Below are positions 1 through 11,199 of a stretch of 64,000 nucleotides of DNA, piece after piece. This DNA comes from Meconema thalassinum (taxonomy: Eukaryota > Arthropoda > Insecta > Orthoptera > Tettigoniidae). The notes beneath the pieces are model-generated. The model had not been told where the DNA came from and ran no database searches. It was given only the letters and a program-made list of their open reading frames with translations. The stretch covers positions 1,391,732,223 to 1,391,796,222 of the forward strand of contig OX336388.2 of the NCBI GenBank assembly GCA_946902985.2, given 5' to 3'. Position 1 is the first letter of the stretch; the number at the start of each line of letters is the position of its first letter. The position numbers were made by a program, and so were the translations under genes.

Positions 1-1322
1 GAGAGAGTAGAGAATAGAAGTGTCACATAATAAATGTTTACGGGTAGTGACTGAATTGTATGTTACCGTAACCGTATAGAGCTTCCACGAGTTCAAATGA
101 CACCGAAGCTTATGCATAGGGAACTTCCGGTCCGCGAATCTCCATTTGATTTTCATTGGCAGTGAATCGTTCGTTCGCGATTATCTTCTTTATTATTTCG
201 GATAGTGGTTTTGTTTTTAGGCGTTCAACGTATGAAATAAGAACTGGAGGGTTGGCCTTTCATGAATATTCCAAAGACAAGTGTCTCCTAAAAGAGTAAT
301 TAGTAAAACTTCACATCAGAGACGACCATAACAAACAGCTTGCCTACAAAGTGTGCGATTTGCACATTTCAAACGGCATTTCTTAGACTACAATATTTAA
401 GTTGGTACAAATTAAATATGTTATATGTGAGAATATTATTATAATTTGCTTCCGGTTGTTATATTAGTATATTATGCATTAACGTGACCCGTTTAAATGC
501 TAAATTGTGACGGAAGCTACGAGTTATAGGCTATTCGCCGTACCGGTAGGCCTATATTTACTAACGCATCGTTTCTTCTTTAATATTTATTTAATCATTA
601 TAATTATAATAGCTTATCTTCAACCCTCATTTAACCAAAAATCAGTTTATAATTCTATACATATTCCAGGTATTTCAAGAAAGCGATATTTGATAGCACA
701 TGCGGTTCCACATTAAAATCCAACCGTGCCTAGTTTTCAGTATCTATGGAAAATATTACCGTAAGTTAATAAACCAAACAACTGGCGACAATTTTTTAAA
801 TGCTCATTTACATCTTCACCCTAGTCTACGTAATCACTGAAAGGGTAAGGGGGTTATGACCTCAATTTCACAAACGAACGAACCTCATTTTGCATGAATT
901 ATGGAACCCGAATCCTAATGGAGGTATGGATTGTCTGCATTTAGAAATATGTTAGTCAATAATTTAAAACAAGATGCCAGAAAACTAAATACAAAAATCT
1001 GCGTGCCTACTACGGTGTAAAGTTGCTCCGTGAAAAAAATACACCTCGCCAAGATTACACGACGTGCATACAGTTAAATACTATCATCCAAACACTTTCT
1101 CTGTCACGATCTTATAAGCAATTCAAACATAAACTGCTGTAATTTACGGGAAAATGGGCAACATTTAGAGACTACGAGTGTTGTATGTGGCACAACGTTA
1201 GCTAACATTTCGCGTCATTAATACATAAGGAATGAACACATGCAGCGCTTTCTCACTGCACACAGCTGAAGATCATATTCTTGGTGCATTTTACGTTCTC
1301 TTAATAACAATAATTTGTTTAG

Positions 1323-1510
1323 TTACATGCAACGAAAATTGTAGTACACAGTTCCCATTGCTTCCAATACCTGACTACTAAACCAGAAAATGGTAATGCA
1401 TAAACATACGCCAGTGGCGCGTCCTATGGCAAATGAAAGATCGAAAGAAAATGTAAGCTCTATAGGAGCACGGAACAAGACGATACGATTTTCTACTCTA
1501 CTGAAAGTAG
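1323..1510 (-). other. conserved exon-like reading frame in hAT-A
   Basis: A minus-strand frame of about 60 codons ends with a stop near 1323 and is matched at 9344-9529 in hAT-B. Both copies contain SFDLSFAIGRATG and a shared C-terminus around YYNF/YYKF. In both, the frame is preceded on the minus strand by a pyrimidine-rich GACTA-TTTCAG, which looks like a splice acceptor. I do not recognise the protein; hydrophobic stretches suggest a membrane segment. It lies 3' of the transposase remnant. It could be part of an element gene, a captured host exon or chance similarity. Confidence 0.25.
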
Positions 1511-1562
1511 TCAAAATTCCCTTTGTAATAATGACTAATAATCCTGGGGTTATGTAGTAATA

Positions 1563-1800
1563 ATAATGATCGTGTGGCCTCCGGAGAGACCTAGTGCAGA
1601 TCTTTCTAGTTGACGCCCGTCGGCGACCTGCGCGTCGTAATGAGGATGAAATGATGATGAAGACGGCACATACACCCAGTCCCCGAGACACGGTCATTAA
1701 CCCCAGGAGATTAAAATCCCTGATGGCTCGGCCGGGAATCGAACCCGAGGCACTTTGGGCCAAAGTCTAGCGCGCTAACCATTTAGCCACAGAGCCGGAC
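1563..1800 (-). mobile_element. tRNA-derived SINE in hAT-A
   Basis: Read on the minus strand, the right end has a tRNA-like head with an A-box-like TGGCTAAATGGTTAGCG and a B-box GGGTTCGATTCCCGG. A body and an ATT-rich tail follow, ending near 1563. It is flanked by near-identical 16-17 bp duplications: GGGTTATGTAGTAATA at 1547-1562 and GGGTCATGTAGTAATA at 1801-1816. The corresponding place in hAT-B (about 9553-9575) has a single uninterrupted GGGGGTCATGTGGTAATA, which is the empty site. The insertion therefore postdates the divergence of the two hAT copies. The tRNA-like fold is imperfect, so this is not a tRNA gene. Confidence 0.85.
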
Positions 1801-2633
1801 GGGTCATGTAGTAATAAGATGTAACCCACCCACTATCCCTTTTTAGATCACGACTTTTATAGTAAAAGTGTGTCCGCTATTACACGCGTAAATTATGGGA
1901 CAAATACAGTATTGCTAACCCCATGAATTCAGTACTGACAGCCTTCCTGTCACTATGCCCCGCTTTTCCTCTCCGCAAACCACGGTCGCCACATAACGAG
2001 ACCCTACGTCCAACCGCCACACGGCAAGAATTCTGAGCATGCTTCTCACCTACACCCTGTATTTCGAAGGAAACAACGCGAAGGATATGCCGGTATATTT
2101 AATATATTTTAAAAGACGATCCTGAGTCAACGCCGAGGACATTCATACAGAGAAATACGATACTTTTAGATGAATAAATAAATTACACACCGAAGCTATG
2201 ATACCTTTATCATCGGTATCGGTACCAATTCAATAAATACGACAAATAGGGCAAACACTCTACAGCTAATGAATATAAAAACACTCACCATGCAATGATT
2301 ATCCTTTAACATGAAACAAGAGTCTGAGCGGAGGTCGTTCACAGCTTACTACAGTAGTTGACAGATGCACACTCTCTGAATCGCGACTCTCTACGATTAA
2401 TATTAGCTTTTGTGATAATACAAAAGTAAAATTAAGGTAAATACATATTTAGCACTGAGCACTCAAACAAGCCGCTCAGTGGCGATATTATTGCCGTGGT
2501 TTTATATTGTCGAGTTGTAGGCTATTGAATGGCAGACGGTATTTTGAACACTATGATGGGAAACAATAGCCTGTGGTCTATTATCGATTGACGCAAGCGA
2601 ACTGACGCCAATAAATAACTTATCCTCAGTCAC

Positions 2634-2840
2634 TTGGCAAGGATTTCTTTGACACCCTCCATCCCTTCACTGTCCCTATCATCATCACCACCATCATTGT
2701 CTTCGTCAGAGTTTGATGAATTGCCGATGTTAATAATCATTTCATCCACCGCGATATCCAGAACGCCTTCAGTATTTCTTTCTGCACATGCTGTAAGGGA
2801 TGTATCCAGTCCTCGGGTCGAACTTCGGCGAAGTAAAAGT
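2634..2840 (-). other. conserved acidic C-terminal frame in hAT-A
   Basis: The minus strand encodes a short frame with VDEMIIN, an acidic serine-rich stretch and a C-terminus ending EILAK before a stop near 2634. The same frame occurs at 10500-10784 in hAT-B with many substitutions. The protein is not recognised. Its position, downstream of the transposase remnant and conserved between copies, suggests it belongs to the element rather than to the host. Confidence 0.3.
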
Positions 2841-3289
2841 AAGGAAACAGGCAGTGGTTAATAAGCGACTGAAACAATGCCTGCCCATACGAGAAGAATT
2901 CTGCCACGTGTTTTGTGTATTTTGTAGCCACATGTTGGTGACGGGTGTTTGATAGTAAAATGTCGAGAGCTGTGAGATATTGTTTGTAGTTTTTGAAATT
3001 TATGCATGTGTGACGCATTTGGATTGAGTGTTTGCACGGACTTGAAAACAATTTGGTAGGCTATGTGCATCTCCCCTGCGAAAGAAGATCATGGAAAGGC
3101 TAAAAACAGTAACATTCCACACGCGACACGCCGCGAATACTTTTTAATTCAGATTTATTTTATCAAAGTAGATAATAGAAAATAAAATAATGCAAAACGA
3201 AATTAAATAGGTCACTTTGACAAATACAAGATTGTTACTAGGAACTTCAGTTATACACAGCACAAAATTAAGTTCTTTTGACAGTACTA

Positions 3290-4250
3290 TTTTTTTTCTC
3301 CAATTCCCGGAGATCTTTCGTGGCTTTTCTTTCGACTGCCACCTTAGCCGTCGATTTGCACCTGTTTTGCTTCCTTGAACACGGCGTAGGAGTTTCGGGC
3401 AGTATGGACTCTTGCTCACGGTATCTTTTCTACTCCACCAGCTGCCATCACAGCGTCCTGAACAGTATACGCATGCCAATCAGACTTGATTCTTTGTGAT
3501 TGACGATCATGCACTCCTTGTTCAGGGAGAAACCTCTGTCTAGAGCTGCATTGTTGTGATACAAAATCAGTATCATTTTAACGAAGCTTGAGAGATCGTT
3601 TTTTTGGCAGGAACTGCTGAAGCCACTATTTCAGACCACAGCACGTCGAGCCGTGGCTCTTTTCCGTCGAACTGCTTCAAACGCGCAGTGACGGAGAGCA
3701 GTCTCAGAAGTGCGGAGTAGCTGCTCTTGAAGCGGTCAGCCATTGCGCCAGAAAGCAACTTCTTCTGATTACAAAGAATTTCCAGGGCAATGACGATCCT
3801 AACTTCTTCCAACTTAAGAGTCTCAGCGACCCCTATACGGTCCAGGCAGGAAATAGTACGGGTCCCTTGTGAGCAAGAGTTGACCTCTCTGATTTTTTCA
3901 GCCATAGGATACCAATGTACAATTTTCGGCAGTTGGTGCGAAATTGCAGCACATACGCGTTTGGAATTTTCTGAGATCTTAAGCTGTTAACTTCTTTAAC
4001 CCAGGTCTCCTCTGAATAACAATGCGAACTAACTCCTGCATGTCATTGTCAGCAACCAGCGCGGCGCGCGGAGAGGGTACGGCCGGCGGTCGGCCAGGCA
4101 AAGCATGCATTCGACGTTGGCTGGGTTCTCATCCCGCTTAGTGCTCTATCGGTGACTCAAATTGCGGGTGGCAGCGCAGTCTGCTGGCGAAATAGAAGAC
4201 TGAGCGGGAGGACTCTACTGAGCGTTCGGGGGCTAAGAAGTCAGGCATTA
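3290..4250 (-). pseudogene. hAT-A transposase remnant
   Basis: Reading leftward from about 4250 in broken frames, an N-terminal MPDF segment is followed by a segment with IVIALEILCNQKK and then a C-terminal segment with ILYHNNAALDRGFSLNKEC. The last resembles the hAT C-terminal dimerisation region (the A-x-x-x-R/K-G-F-S pattern). Matching segments are at 13312-13890 and 20080-20510 in hAT-B. Several stops and frameshifts are present, and the catalytic middle of a normal hAT transposase is missing in both copies, so neither is autonomous. In a working copy it would cut and paste the element by binding its ends. Confidence 0.55.
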
Positions 4251-4357
4251 TGAGTTATTTGAAGATTTCCCGTATCAAGTGCGAATTTCCCGTACGATTC
4301 CCGTATTTTTCCCGGGTCACTAAAATTCCCGTATTTCCCGTATCGCTCGACACCCTG

Positions 4358-5111
4358 CTTCCAAAAAATATACCCGCTGGTGTTATCGTTAGAAGTCAGG
4401 ACTCTGGTTGGATGGACGGTTCACTGGTGGAAGACTGGTTAAAGTGTGTCTGGCAACGTCGCCCTGGAGTATTTTTACGACGAAAGAGCTTGCTTGTTCT
4501 GGACAGTTACCGCGGCCATACAACAGACGCTGTGAAGAAATTCGTCAAGGATGGGAAAACCGACCTAGCAATCATCCCGGGTAGGATGACGTCTATGCTA
4601 CAGCCACTGGATGTCTGCGTGAACCGACCGTTCAAAGCAGCCTTGAAACAGCTGTATACGGAGTGGATGGCGGCCGATAAGCACACACTGACCCCAACTG
4701 GTCGTATTCAGTGCCCGGAAGTTCAGCTGCTCTGTTCGTGGATTTTGACGGCATGGAATCGTATCTCGGGAGATCTCATACGGAAGAGCTTCAAGAAATG
4801 TAGTATTTCCAATGCTATGGATAGCAGTGATGACATTTTGTGGGAAAGTGATGGTGAAAAAAGTTCTGAAGTTGGTACTTCTGATGATGATGAATGAAGT
4901 GTTTGTGTCTTATTTGAATTTTTAATTGTTTCTGTGTGTTATTTTAGGACGACTTCAGAACTGTTGGAAACTATTTTGTAGAAATGCTATTCTGTTTATT
5001 TAGTAAAGATTGTAAATAGTTTTGAGTAAAATTTCTTTTTTAAAATTTGTTCTTCAAAATCAGGGTGCGGGTCTTATACAGGGGCCGGTCGTATTCGAGT
5101 AAATACGGTAT
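4358..5111 (+). mobile_element. pogo-1: 3' part of a pogo/Tigger DNA transposon
   Basis: This is the 3' part of a Tc1/mariner-superfamily pogo element; its 5' part lies left of hAT-A, outside the window. The transposase C-terminus is followed by an AT-rich 3' region and a terminal segment ending GTATTCGAGTAAATACGGTA. Reverse-complemented, that end matches the outer end of pogo-2 near 24826 (TACCGTGTATACTCGAATAC), which confirms the inverted repeat. LINE-K coding sequence starts immediately after it. Confidence 0.85.
4363..4897 (+). pseudogene. pogo-1 transposase, C-terminal DDE domain
   Basis: Residues from PKNIPAGVIV to the terminal SDDDE are the C-terminal half of a DDE_1 (pogo/Tigger) transposase. 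The catalytic aspartates in LLVLDSYRGH and LQPLDV are visible, followed by the typical acidic tail. The open frame begins at 4250, but its first residues come from hAT-A end sequence, so the upstream methionine is not a real start. The N-terminal CENP-B-like DNA-binding domains are not in the window. A second copy at 21510-24826 shares most residues. This copy has no internal stop but is split by hAT-A. Confidence 0.85.
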
Positions 5112-5617
5112 ATACAAATGACCAGCCATTACCAGTAGGTACTCGAAGCTTCATTTATGCGGATGATCGTGCCTTTACTGTCCAGGCGGATCAGTCTGAA
5201 GTTGTGGAAAGACGTCGATCTGAAGCTCTAGAGGAACTAAGTGATTATTATAGAGGAAACCAATTGAAAACAAACCCTTCGAAAACACAAGTCTGCGCTT
5301 TCCATCTCGAGAACAGACAGGTAAAGAGGAAACTGCATGTAACGTGGGAGGGCATGCTGTTGGATCACTGTGCGAATCCCAAATATTTAGGGATTACATT
5401 GGATCGTGCACTTGCGTATGAATGACATTGTCTAAACATCAAAAATAAGGTATCCTCAAGTAACTGCCTCCATCGCAAATTATCTGGTACCAGCTGAGGG
5501 ACTCCAGCTCAAACAATAAGAACCACTCCTTTAGCACTCTGTTACTCTGCAGCAGAATATGCATGTCCTGTCTGGTACAGGTCTTGTCATACCAAGCAGG
5601 TTGATACTGCATTAAAT
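5112..5617 (+). pseudogene. LINE-K left piece: reverse transcriptase palm/thumb
   Basis: The frame reads PVGTRSFIYADDRAF, containing the YADD catalytic motif of a non-LTR reverse transcriptase. It continues through QLKTNPSKTQ and KYLGITLDR (thumb), then stops after LAYE near 5425. Degenerate frames go on to YSAAEYACPVWYRSCHTK-QVDTALNQ at 5612, where hAT-B is inserted. The 5' part is missing because pogo-1 ends directly before it. The same arrangement (LDR, then YSAAEY, then SSHTK) is seen in LINE-L at the right end of the window. The clade is not assigned. Confidence 0.8.
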
Positions 5618-6427
5618 CAGCGTGTCGAGCGATGACCTTTCTTCAAATTCCCGTATAATTCCTGTATGAAAATCCACCAAATTCCCGTATATTTTAGAAC
5701 TCTCTAAGACTAGAGTTCGCATACCTAATGGCTGAAAAATGATTCTTAAAGCGCGAATCAAGATTTTCTGGCGTAAGTGTAACTGCATTTTTTGAGATAC
5801 TTCCGCAGCCCACGAGTGATGGCGAGATTTAGGCCTAAACCGTAGCGTGAACTCACTCGCAGATGGGATGAGATGCTACGAACACAAATAAAATACCATT
5901 TACCTGAGGAGAGCTGATATAAATGACTGTTTTACAGAAAAAGGTTGAGAGAGTAGAGAATAAGAGTGTCACATAAATGTTTACGGGAAGTGACTGAATC
6001 GTATTGTACCATAACCGTATAGAGCTTCCACGAGTTAAAATGGCACCGTAACACTAATGACAAAATGGCACCAAAGCTTATGCATAGCGAACGTCCGGTC
6101 CTCAAATCTCCATTTGATTTTCATTGGCAGTAAATCGTTCGTTCGTGATTATCTTCTTTATTATTTCGGATTGTGGTTTTGTTTTTATGCGTTCAACTTA
6201 TGAAATAAGAACTATAGGGTTGGCCTCTCATGAATATTCCAAAGACAAGTGTCCCCTAAAAGAGTAATTAGTAACACTTCGCATCAGAGACGACCGTAAC
6301 AAACAGCTTGCCTACAAAGTGTGCGATTTGCTCATTTTAAACGGCAGTGGTCTAACATATCTTAAGACTACAATAATTAAGTTGGTGCAAATGTTATATG
6401 TGAGAATATTATTATAATTTGCTATTA

Positions 6428-8443
6428 CAGGGTGTCTACTCTAAGGATGAAGTAAAAATTAGTTACTTTTTAGCTACCTTTTAGTTACCTGTTAGTTAAT
6501 TTTTGTTACCTTAGATTTAAAGATACGTCCGCGGTCTGCAAGCAAAGGGGCTCATCACGCGGTGAAGAAAAACAACAATAAACTGTGTTTAAAGCGGTAA
6601 ATACAATTGACTTAGGGAGTTATAAAAAAAATTTTAAATAATAAGTAAATACTAGATATTTATTATCAAATGAGGTGTTTCAGCTAATATGACGTCTTGT
6701 GCACAAGGTGTTCTTATAATTGCCCAGAGGTTGCTCTGCTCTTGACCGTTTGGCGAGATTTCCTTTGTCCCCGCGGTAGATCACGAATATATTTATAGGA
6801 CGTTACGTGATTGTAACCGGAATTTGGTCTTAGCAGTAAAGTACGGAGAAATTTTGAGATGTTACACGATCGGCGCTGGTCTCACCCGTTTGTCGCGATT
6901 TCCGTAGTTTTCGTAATAGAAGACGGAAAAATATCGCGATTTAGATGATCGGTGTCACTTTTAGTCGTTCGACGAGATTTCCATTGTCCTTGAGGTCTGG
7001 TACGAGAAAATATAGCATTATTACGCAATCGGCGCCACTTGCTGTCCATTTGACAAGAATCCAGTTGTCCTCGTCATTGTATGCGGAGAAATATCGCGAT
7101 GTATCGCAATCGCTGCCACTCTCGGCCGCTTTACGAGATTCACGTTGTCCTCGCGATATTATGCATACCGCGCCGCACCCGGCCGTAGAACAATTGCCTA
7201 TCCGTCCTGACAGAATGGTGGAGGCAAGCTCACGATTGGGCATGGTTAAAATTCACGAGTAGTTATGGACAAGTTGTATGGCTGGCGCCGTGATTCCCGC
7301 TGTCCCTATGCTGTGTTTGGGAGTTCATCAGTTCAGAGTGGATCAAGAGGAGGAATTAGTATCGCGATGCTACGTAGGCTGTCATTTCTAAGTGGGTTGG
7401 TGCACTTCTCGCTCCCCCGTACGCTTTTAAGTATACGGTCATGGGTCATGGGAAAAGTAGCGAGTAGGTTTCGGAATGTTTCGACCAATCACTTCTGCCG
7501 GGATTTCCGCAGTCCTCGGATCACAAGTTCACGATAGGGGACGGGTTTTATGATTTCACGCAACTGACGTCGATCTCAGTCCATTTGACGAGATTCCCGC
7601 AGGCAAGTCGTGCAGTCTGCCGGCCGTCTTGAGTATGAATTTCGAAGTAGGTATCAAATATTAAGAATTATTCTGAGAGGATTGCATGAATAATACGACT
7701 AGAGGACACGAATTATACAAGTTATACAAGTTTTCGAAATAACCGGTTAGATTATAATATATCTGATGAAACCGGAGTTCGAAGGAAAAATCGACATATA
7801 ACGGAATTTTGAATTAACCATACTGGATGTCGCAAATTTAAGAGACAGATTTTAAAAATAAGTTATAGCCTACGTATTTTGAAGCTTTATCATTAGCCTA
7901 CATATTTCGAAGCTCAATCATAATTCTTTTTCGAAACGGTAACATTTCGCAAGATTGCGACATTAAATGGATATTCTTCCAATTAATCTTGATTAAATTA
8001 TTTCGCGTTATTTCTGGACTTCAGTTTGACATAGTCTCCAAATAAATGCGAGAAATGCGAAGTTTCTGATTAGTTTCAGAAGTTTTCACGAATAAACGTC
8101 TCGCGAAAAGTCAAGTTTCCTAATAACACAGTTAAATATTTCACACAAAACTAAAGTCATCTTGATGCCGAAAATATACGCTGAACGATGTAGGCTATAC
8201 CACTCAGGGTATCCTCAGTATGCATTTCCTCGAGGTCGGGTACGGGGAAATATAGCTTATGCAATCGGCGTCGCTTGCATGAAACTCGCTCCATCGCAAT
8301 CTTTGAGTCTAGAGGCGCGAGTTTAAATGAATCAATCCGCCTTCAGAAAATTTTCGTTACCCGTATGTAAAATTCGTTACTTTTTCGTTACTTTCGTTAC
8401 CCGTTTGCAAAATTCGTTACTTTCGTTACCGATAGACACCCTG
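6428..8443. mobile_element. 2.0-kb non-autonomous element with CAGGGTGTCTA ends
   Basis: Terminal inverted repeats CAGGGTGTCTA at 6428 and TAGACACCCTG ending at 8443 are flanked by a perfect 5-bp duplication TATTA (6423-6427 and 8444-8448). The homologous position in hAT-A (about 440) is uninterrupted. No transposase is visible. The left subterminal region repeats TTAGTTAC-like motifs and the right repeats TTCGTTAC. The first nine bases match the hAT-A/B ends, so it is probably a related family mobilised by a hAT-type transposase. Confidence 0.85.
6750..7610 (+). repeat. degenerate ~80-bp tandem repeat
   Basis: Variants of CGAGATTTCCATTGTCCTCG recur at about 6754, 6895, 6974, 7054, 7134, 7293, 7500 and 7588. 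The most regular spacing is 79-80 bp, and the larger gaps are near multiples of it. Related phrases such as GAGAAATATCGCGAT and CAATCGGCGCCACT accompany each unit. The array forms the interior of the 2.0-kb element. Reading frames here are products of the repeat, not genes. Confidence 0.7.
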
Positions 8444-9343
8444 TATTATGTAGTTATATTAGTATATTATGCATTAACGTGACCCGTTTAAATGCTAAAT
8501 TGTAACGGAAGCTACGAGTTACAGGCTATTCGCCGTACCGGTATGCCTAATATATACTAACAACGCATAGTTTCTTCTTTAGTATTTACTTAATCATTAT
8601 AATTATAATAGCCTATCTATTAACACTTATTTAACCAATAATCATTTTATAATTCTACACATATTCCAGGTATTGCGATATTTGATAGCGCATGCGGTTC
8701 CACCTTAAAATGCAACCGTGCCTAGTTTTCAGTACCTAGGAAAAAAAATTACCGTAACTTAATAAACCAAACAACTGGAGACAATTTTTAAAAAATGCTC
8801 ATTACATCTTCACCCTAGTCTACGTAAAGTACCGTACGGTAATCACTGAAAGGGTAGGGGGGGTTATGACCTCAATTTCACAAACGAACGAACCTCATTT
8901 TGCATGAATTATGGAACCCGAATCCTAATGGAGGTATGGATTGTCTGCATTTAGAAATATGTTAGTCAATAATTTAAAACAAGATGCCAGAAATATAAAT
9001 ACAAAAAGCTGCGTGCCTACTACGGTGTTAAGTTGCTCCGTGAAAAAAATACACTTCGCCAAGATTATACGACGTGCATACAGTTAAAAACAATCATCCA
9101 ATTGAAGAAACACTTTCTTTGTCACGATCTTATAAGCAATTCAAACATAAACTGCTGTAATTTACGGGAAAATGTGCAACATTTAGAGACTACGAGTGTT
9201 GTATGTGGCACAACGTTAGCTGACATTTCGCATCATTAATACATAAAGAATGAACACATGCCGAGCTTTCTCACTGCACACAGCTGAAGATCATATAATT
9301 CTTGGTGCATTTTACGTTCTCTTAACAACAATAATTTTCTTAG

Positions 9344-9535
9344 TTACATGCCAGGAAACTTGTAGTACACAGTTCCCAATGCTTCCTGACTACTGAACCA
9401 GAAGCTGGTAATGCATAACCATACGCCGGTGGCGCGTCCTATGGCAAATGAAAGATCGAAAGAAAATGTAACCTCCATAGAAGCCCGGAACAAGGCGATA
9501 CAATTTTCTACACTACTGAAAATAGTCAAAATACC
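9344..9535 (-). other. conserved exon-like reading frame in hAT-B
   Basis: This is the counterpart of the frame at 1323-1510. It reads FSSVENCIALFRASMEVTF, then FDLSFAIGRATGVWLCIT and ends in YYKFPGM before a stop near 9344. A pyrimidine-rich segment ending in CAG precedes it at about 9530. No family is recognised. It might be an exon of a second element gene or a captured host exon. Confidence 0.25.
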
Positions 9536-10499
9536 CTTTGTAATAATGAATAATAATGTTGGGGGTCATGTGGTAATAGATGTTACCCACCCACTATCCC
9601 TTTTTAGATCACGACTTTTATAGTAAAATTGGAGGTGTGTCCGCTATTAAACGCATAAATTATGGGACAAATACAGTATTGTTAAGGGTACGCATTCAGT
9701 ACTGACAGCCTTCCTGTCACTTTGCCCCGCTTTTCCTCTCCGCAACCCACGGTCGCCACATAACAAGACCCTACGTCCAACCGCCACACGGCAAGAATTC
9801 TGAGCTTGCTTCTCACCTACACCCTCTATTTCTAAGGAAACATCGCGAAGGATATGTTGGGAGCTTGGACCAGCTGAGCTGTGTTGCTAAGTTTTTAGTG
9901 TTGTAAATCAATTGATTCGAATAATACACAGCCCTACACTTCAGACATTATTTTTGTACAATTATATGTAATATATTTAAAAAAACGAGCCTGAGTCAAC
10001 CCCGAGGACATTCAAACAGAGAAATAAGATACTTTTAGATGAATAAATAAATTACACACCGAAGCTATGATACCTTTATCATGGGTATTCAATTCAATAA
10101 ATACGACAAAGAGGGCAAACACTCTACAGCTAATGAATATAAAAACCACTCACCATGCAATGATTATCCTTTAACATGAAACAAGAGTCTGAGTGGAGGT
10201 AGTTCACAGCTTACTACAGTAGTCGAAAGATAACACCATGCTCACTCACTGAATCGCGACTCTCTACGGTTAATATTAGCTTTCGTGGTAACACAAAAGT
10301 AAAGTTAAGGTAAAGACCTATTTAACACTGAGCACGCAAACAAGCCGCTCTGTGGCAATATTATTGCCGTGGTTTTATATTGAGTTGTAGGCTATTGAAT
10401 GACAGACGGTATTTTCAACACTATGATGGGAAACAATAGCCTGTGCTCTATTATCGATTGACGCAAGCGAACTGACACCAATAAATAAATTATACTCAG

Positions 10500-10784
10500 T
10501 CACTTGGCAAGGGTTTCTTTGACACCCTCCATCCCTTCACTGACCCTATCATCATCACCACCATCATTGTAGTCGTCAGAGCTTGATGAATTGCCAAGGT
10601 TAATAATCATTTCATCCACCGCGATATCCAGACCGCCTTCAGTATTTCTTTCTGTACATGCTGTACGGGATGTATCCAGTCCTCGGGTCGAAATTCGGCG
10701 AAGTAAAAGTAAAGAAACAATGACAATGAAAGGAAATCCGACACAGACAGTGGTTAACAAGCGACTGAAATGATGCCTGCCCAT
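10500..10784 (-). other. conserved acidic frame in hAT-B
   Basis: This is the counterpart of 2634-2840. A minus-strand frame of up to 94 codons ends with an acidic serine-rich segment and GVKETLAK before the stop. The upstream part differs from hAT-A because hAT-A has a local deletion of about 30 bp near 2851. The function is unknown. It is listed because the frame is conserved between two divergent copies. Confidence 0.3.
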
Positions 10785-11199
10785 ACGAGAAGAATTCTGT
10801 CACTTGTGTGGTGTATTTTGTAGCCACATGTTGGCGACGGGCGTTTGATAGTAAAATGTCGAGAGCTGTGAGATATTGTTTGGAGTTGTTGAAATTTATG
10901 CATGTGTGACTCATTAGCATCGAGTGTTTGCACGGACTTTAAAACAATTTGGTATGTGCATCTCCACTGCGAAAGAACACCATTGAAAGGCTAAACACAG
11001 TAAAATTCCACACGCGACACGCCGCGAATACTTTTTAATTTAGATTTATTTTATCAAAGTAGATAATAGAAAATAAAATATTGCAAAACGAAATTAAATA
11101 AGTCACTTTGACAAATATAAGATTGTTACTAGGAACTTCAGTTATACACAACACAAAATTAAGTTCTTTTGACAGTACTAATTTCTGAATAGAACTGTA

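Larger units (their letters stand above)
1..4357 (-). mobile_element. hAT-A: hAT-like DNA transposon, left end outside window
   Basis: The sequence from 1 to about 3290 matches 5946-11190 (hAT-B) over long stretches, so both are copies of one element. The right end is visible: the terminal CAGGGTGTCGAGCGAT (read on the minus strand from 4357) is followed by a cluster of TACGGGAA motifs. The element sits in pogo-1: the bases after 4357, CTTCC, continue the pogo coding sequence, and a 5-bp duplication CTTCC is expected at the unseen left end. Transposase remnants read on the minus strand near 3290-4250. The copy carries a SINE at 1563-1800 that hAT-B lacks. The assignment to hAT rests on the CAGGG-type ends, the 5-bp TSD seen for hAT-B and a hATC-like C-terminus; it is an inference. 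Confidence 0.7.

Noticed and set aside
1728..1798. tRNA gene on the minus strand
   Set aside because: It has A- and B-box-like parts but is fused to a SINE body with a target duplication, and the anticodon arm is poor.
4250..4362. Methionine at 4250 as start of the pogo-1 transposase
   Set aside because: These codons lie in hAT-A end sequence; the pogo protein starts upstream, outside the window.
6941..7537. Frames of 90-105 codons as genes
   Set aside because: They lie in the ~80-bp tandem array and are open because of its composition and periodicity.
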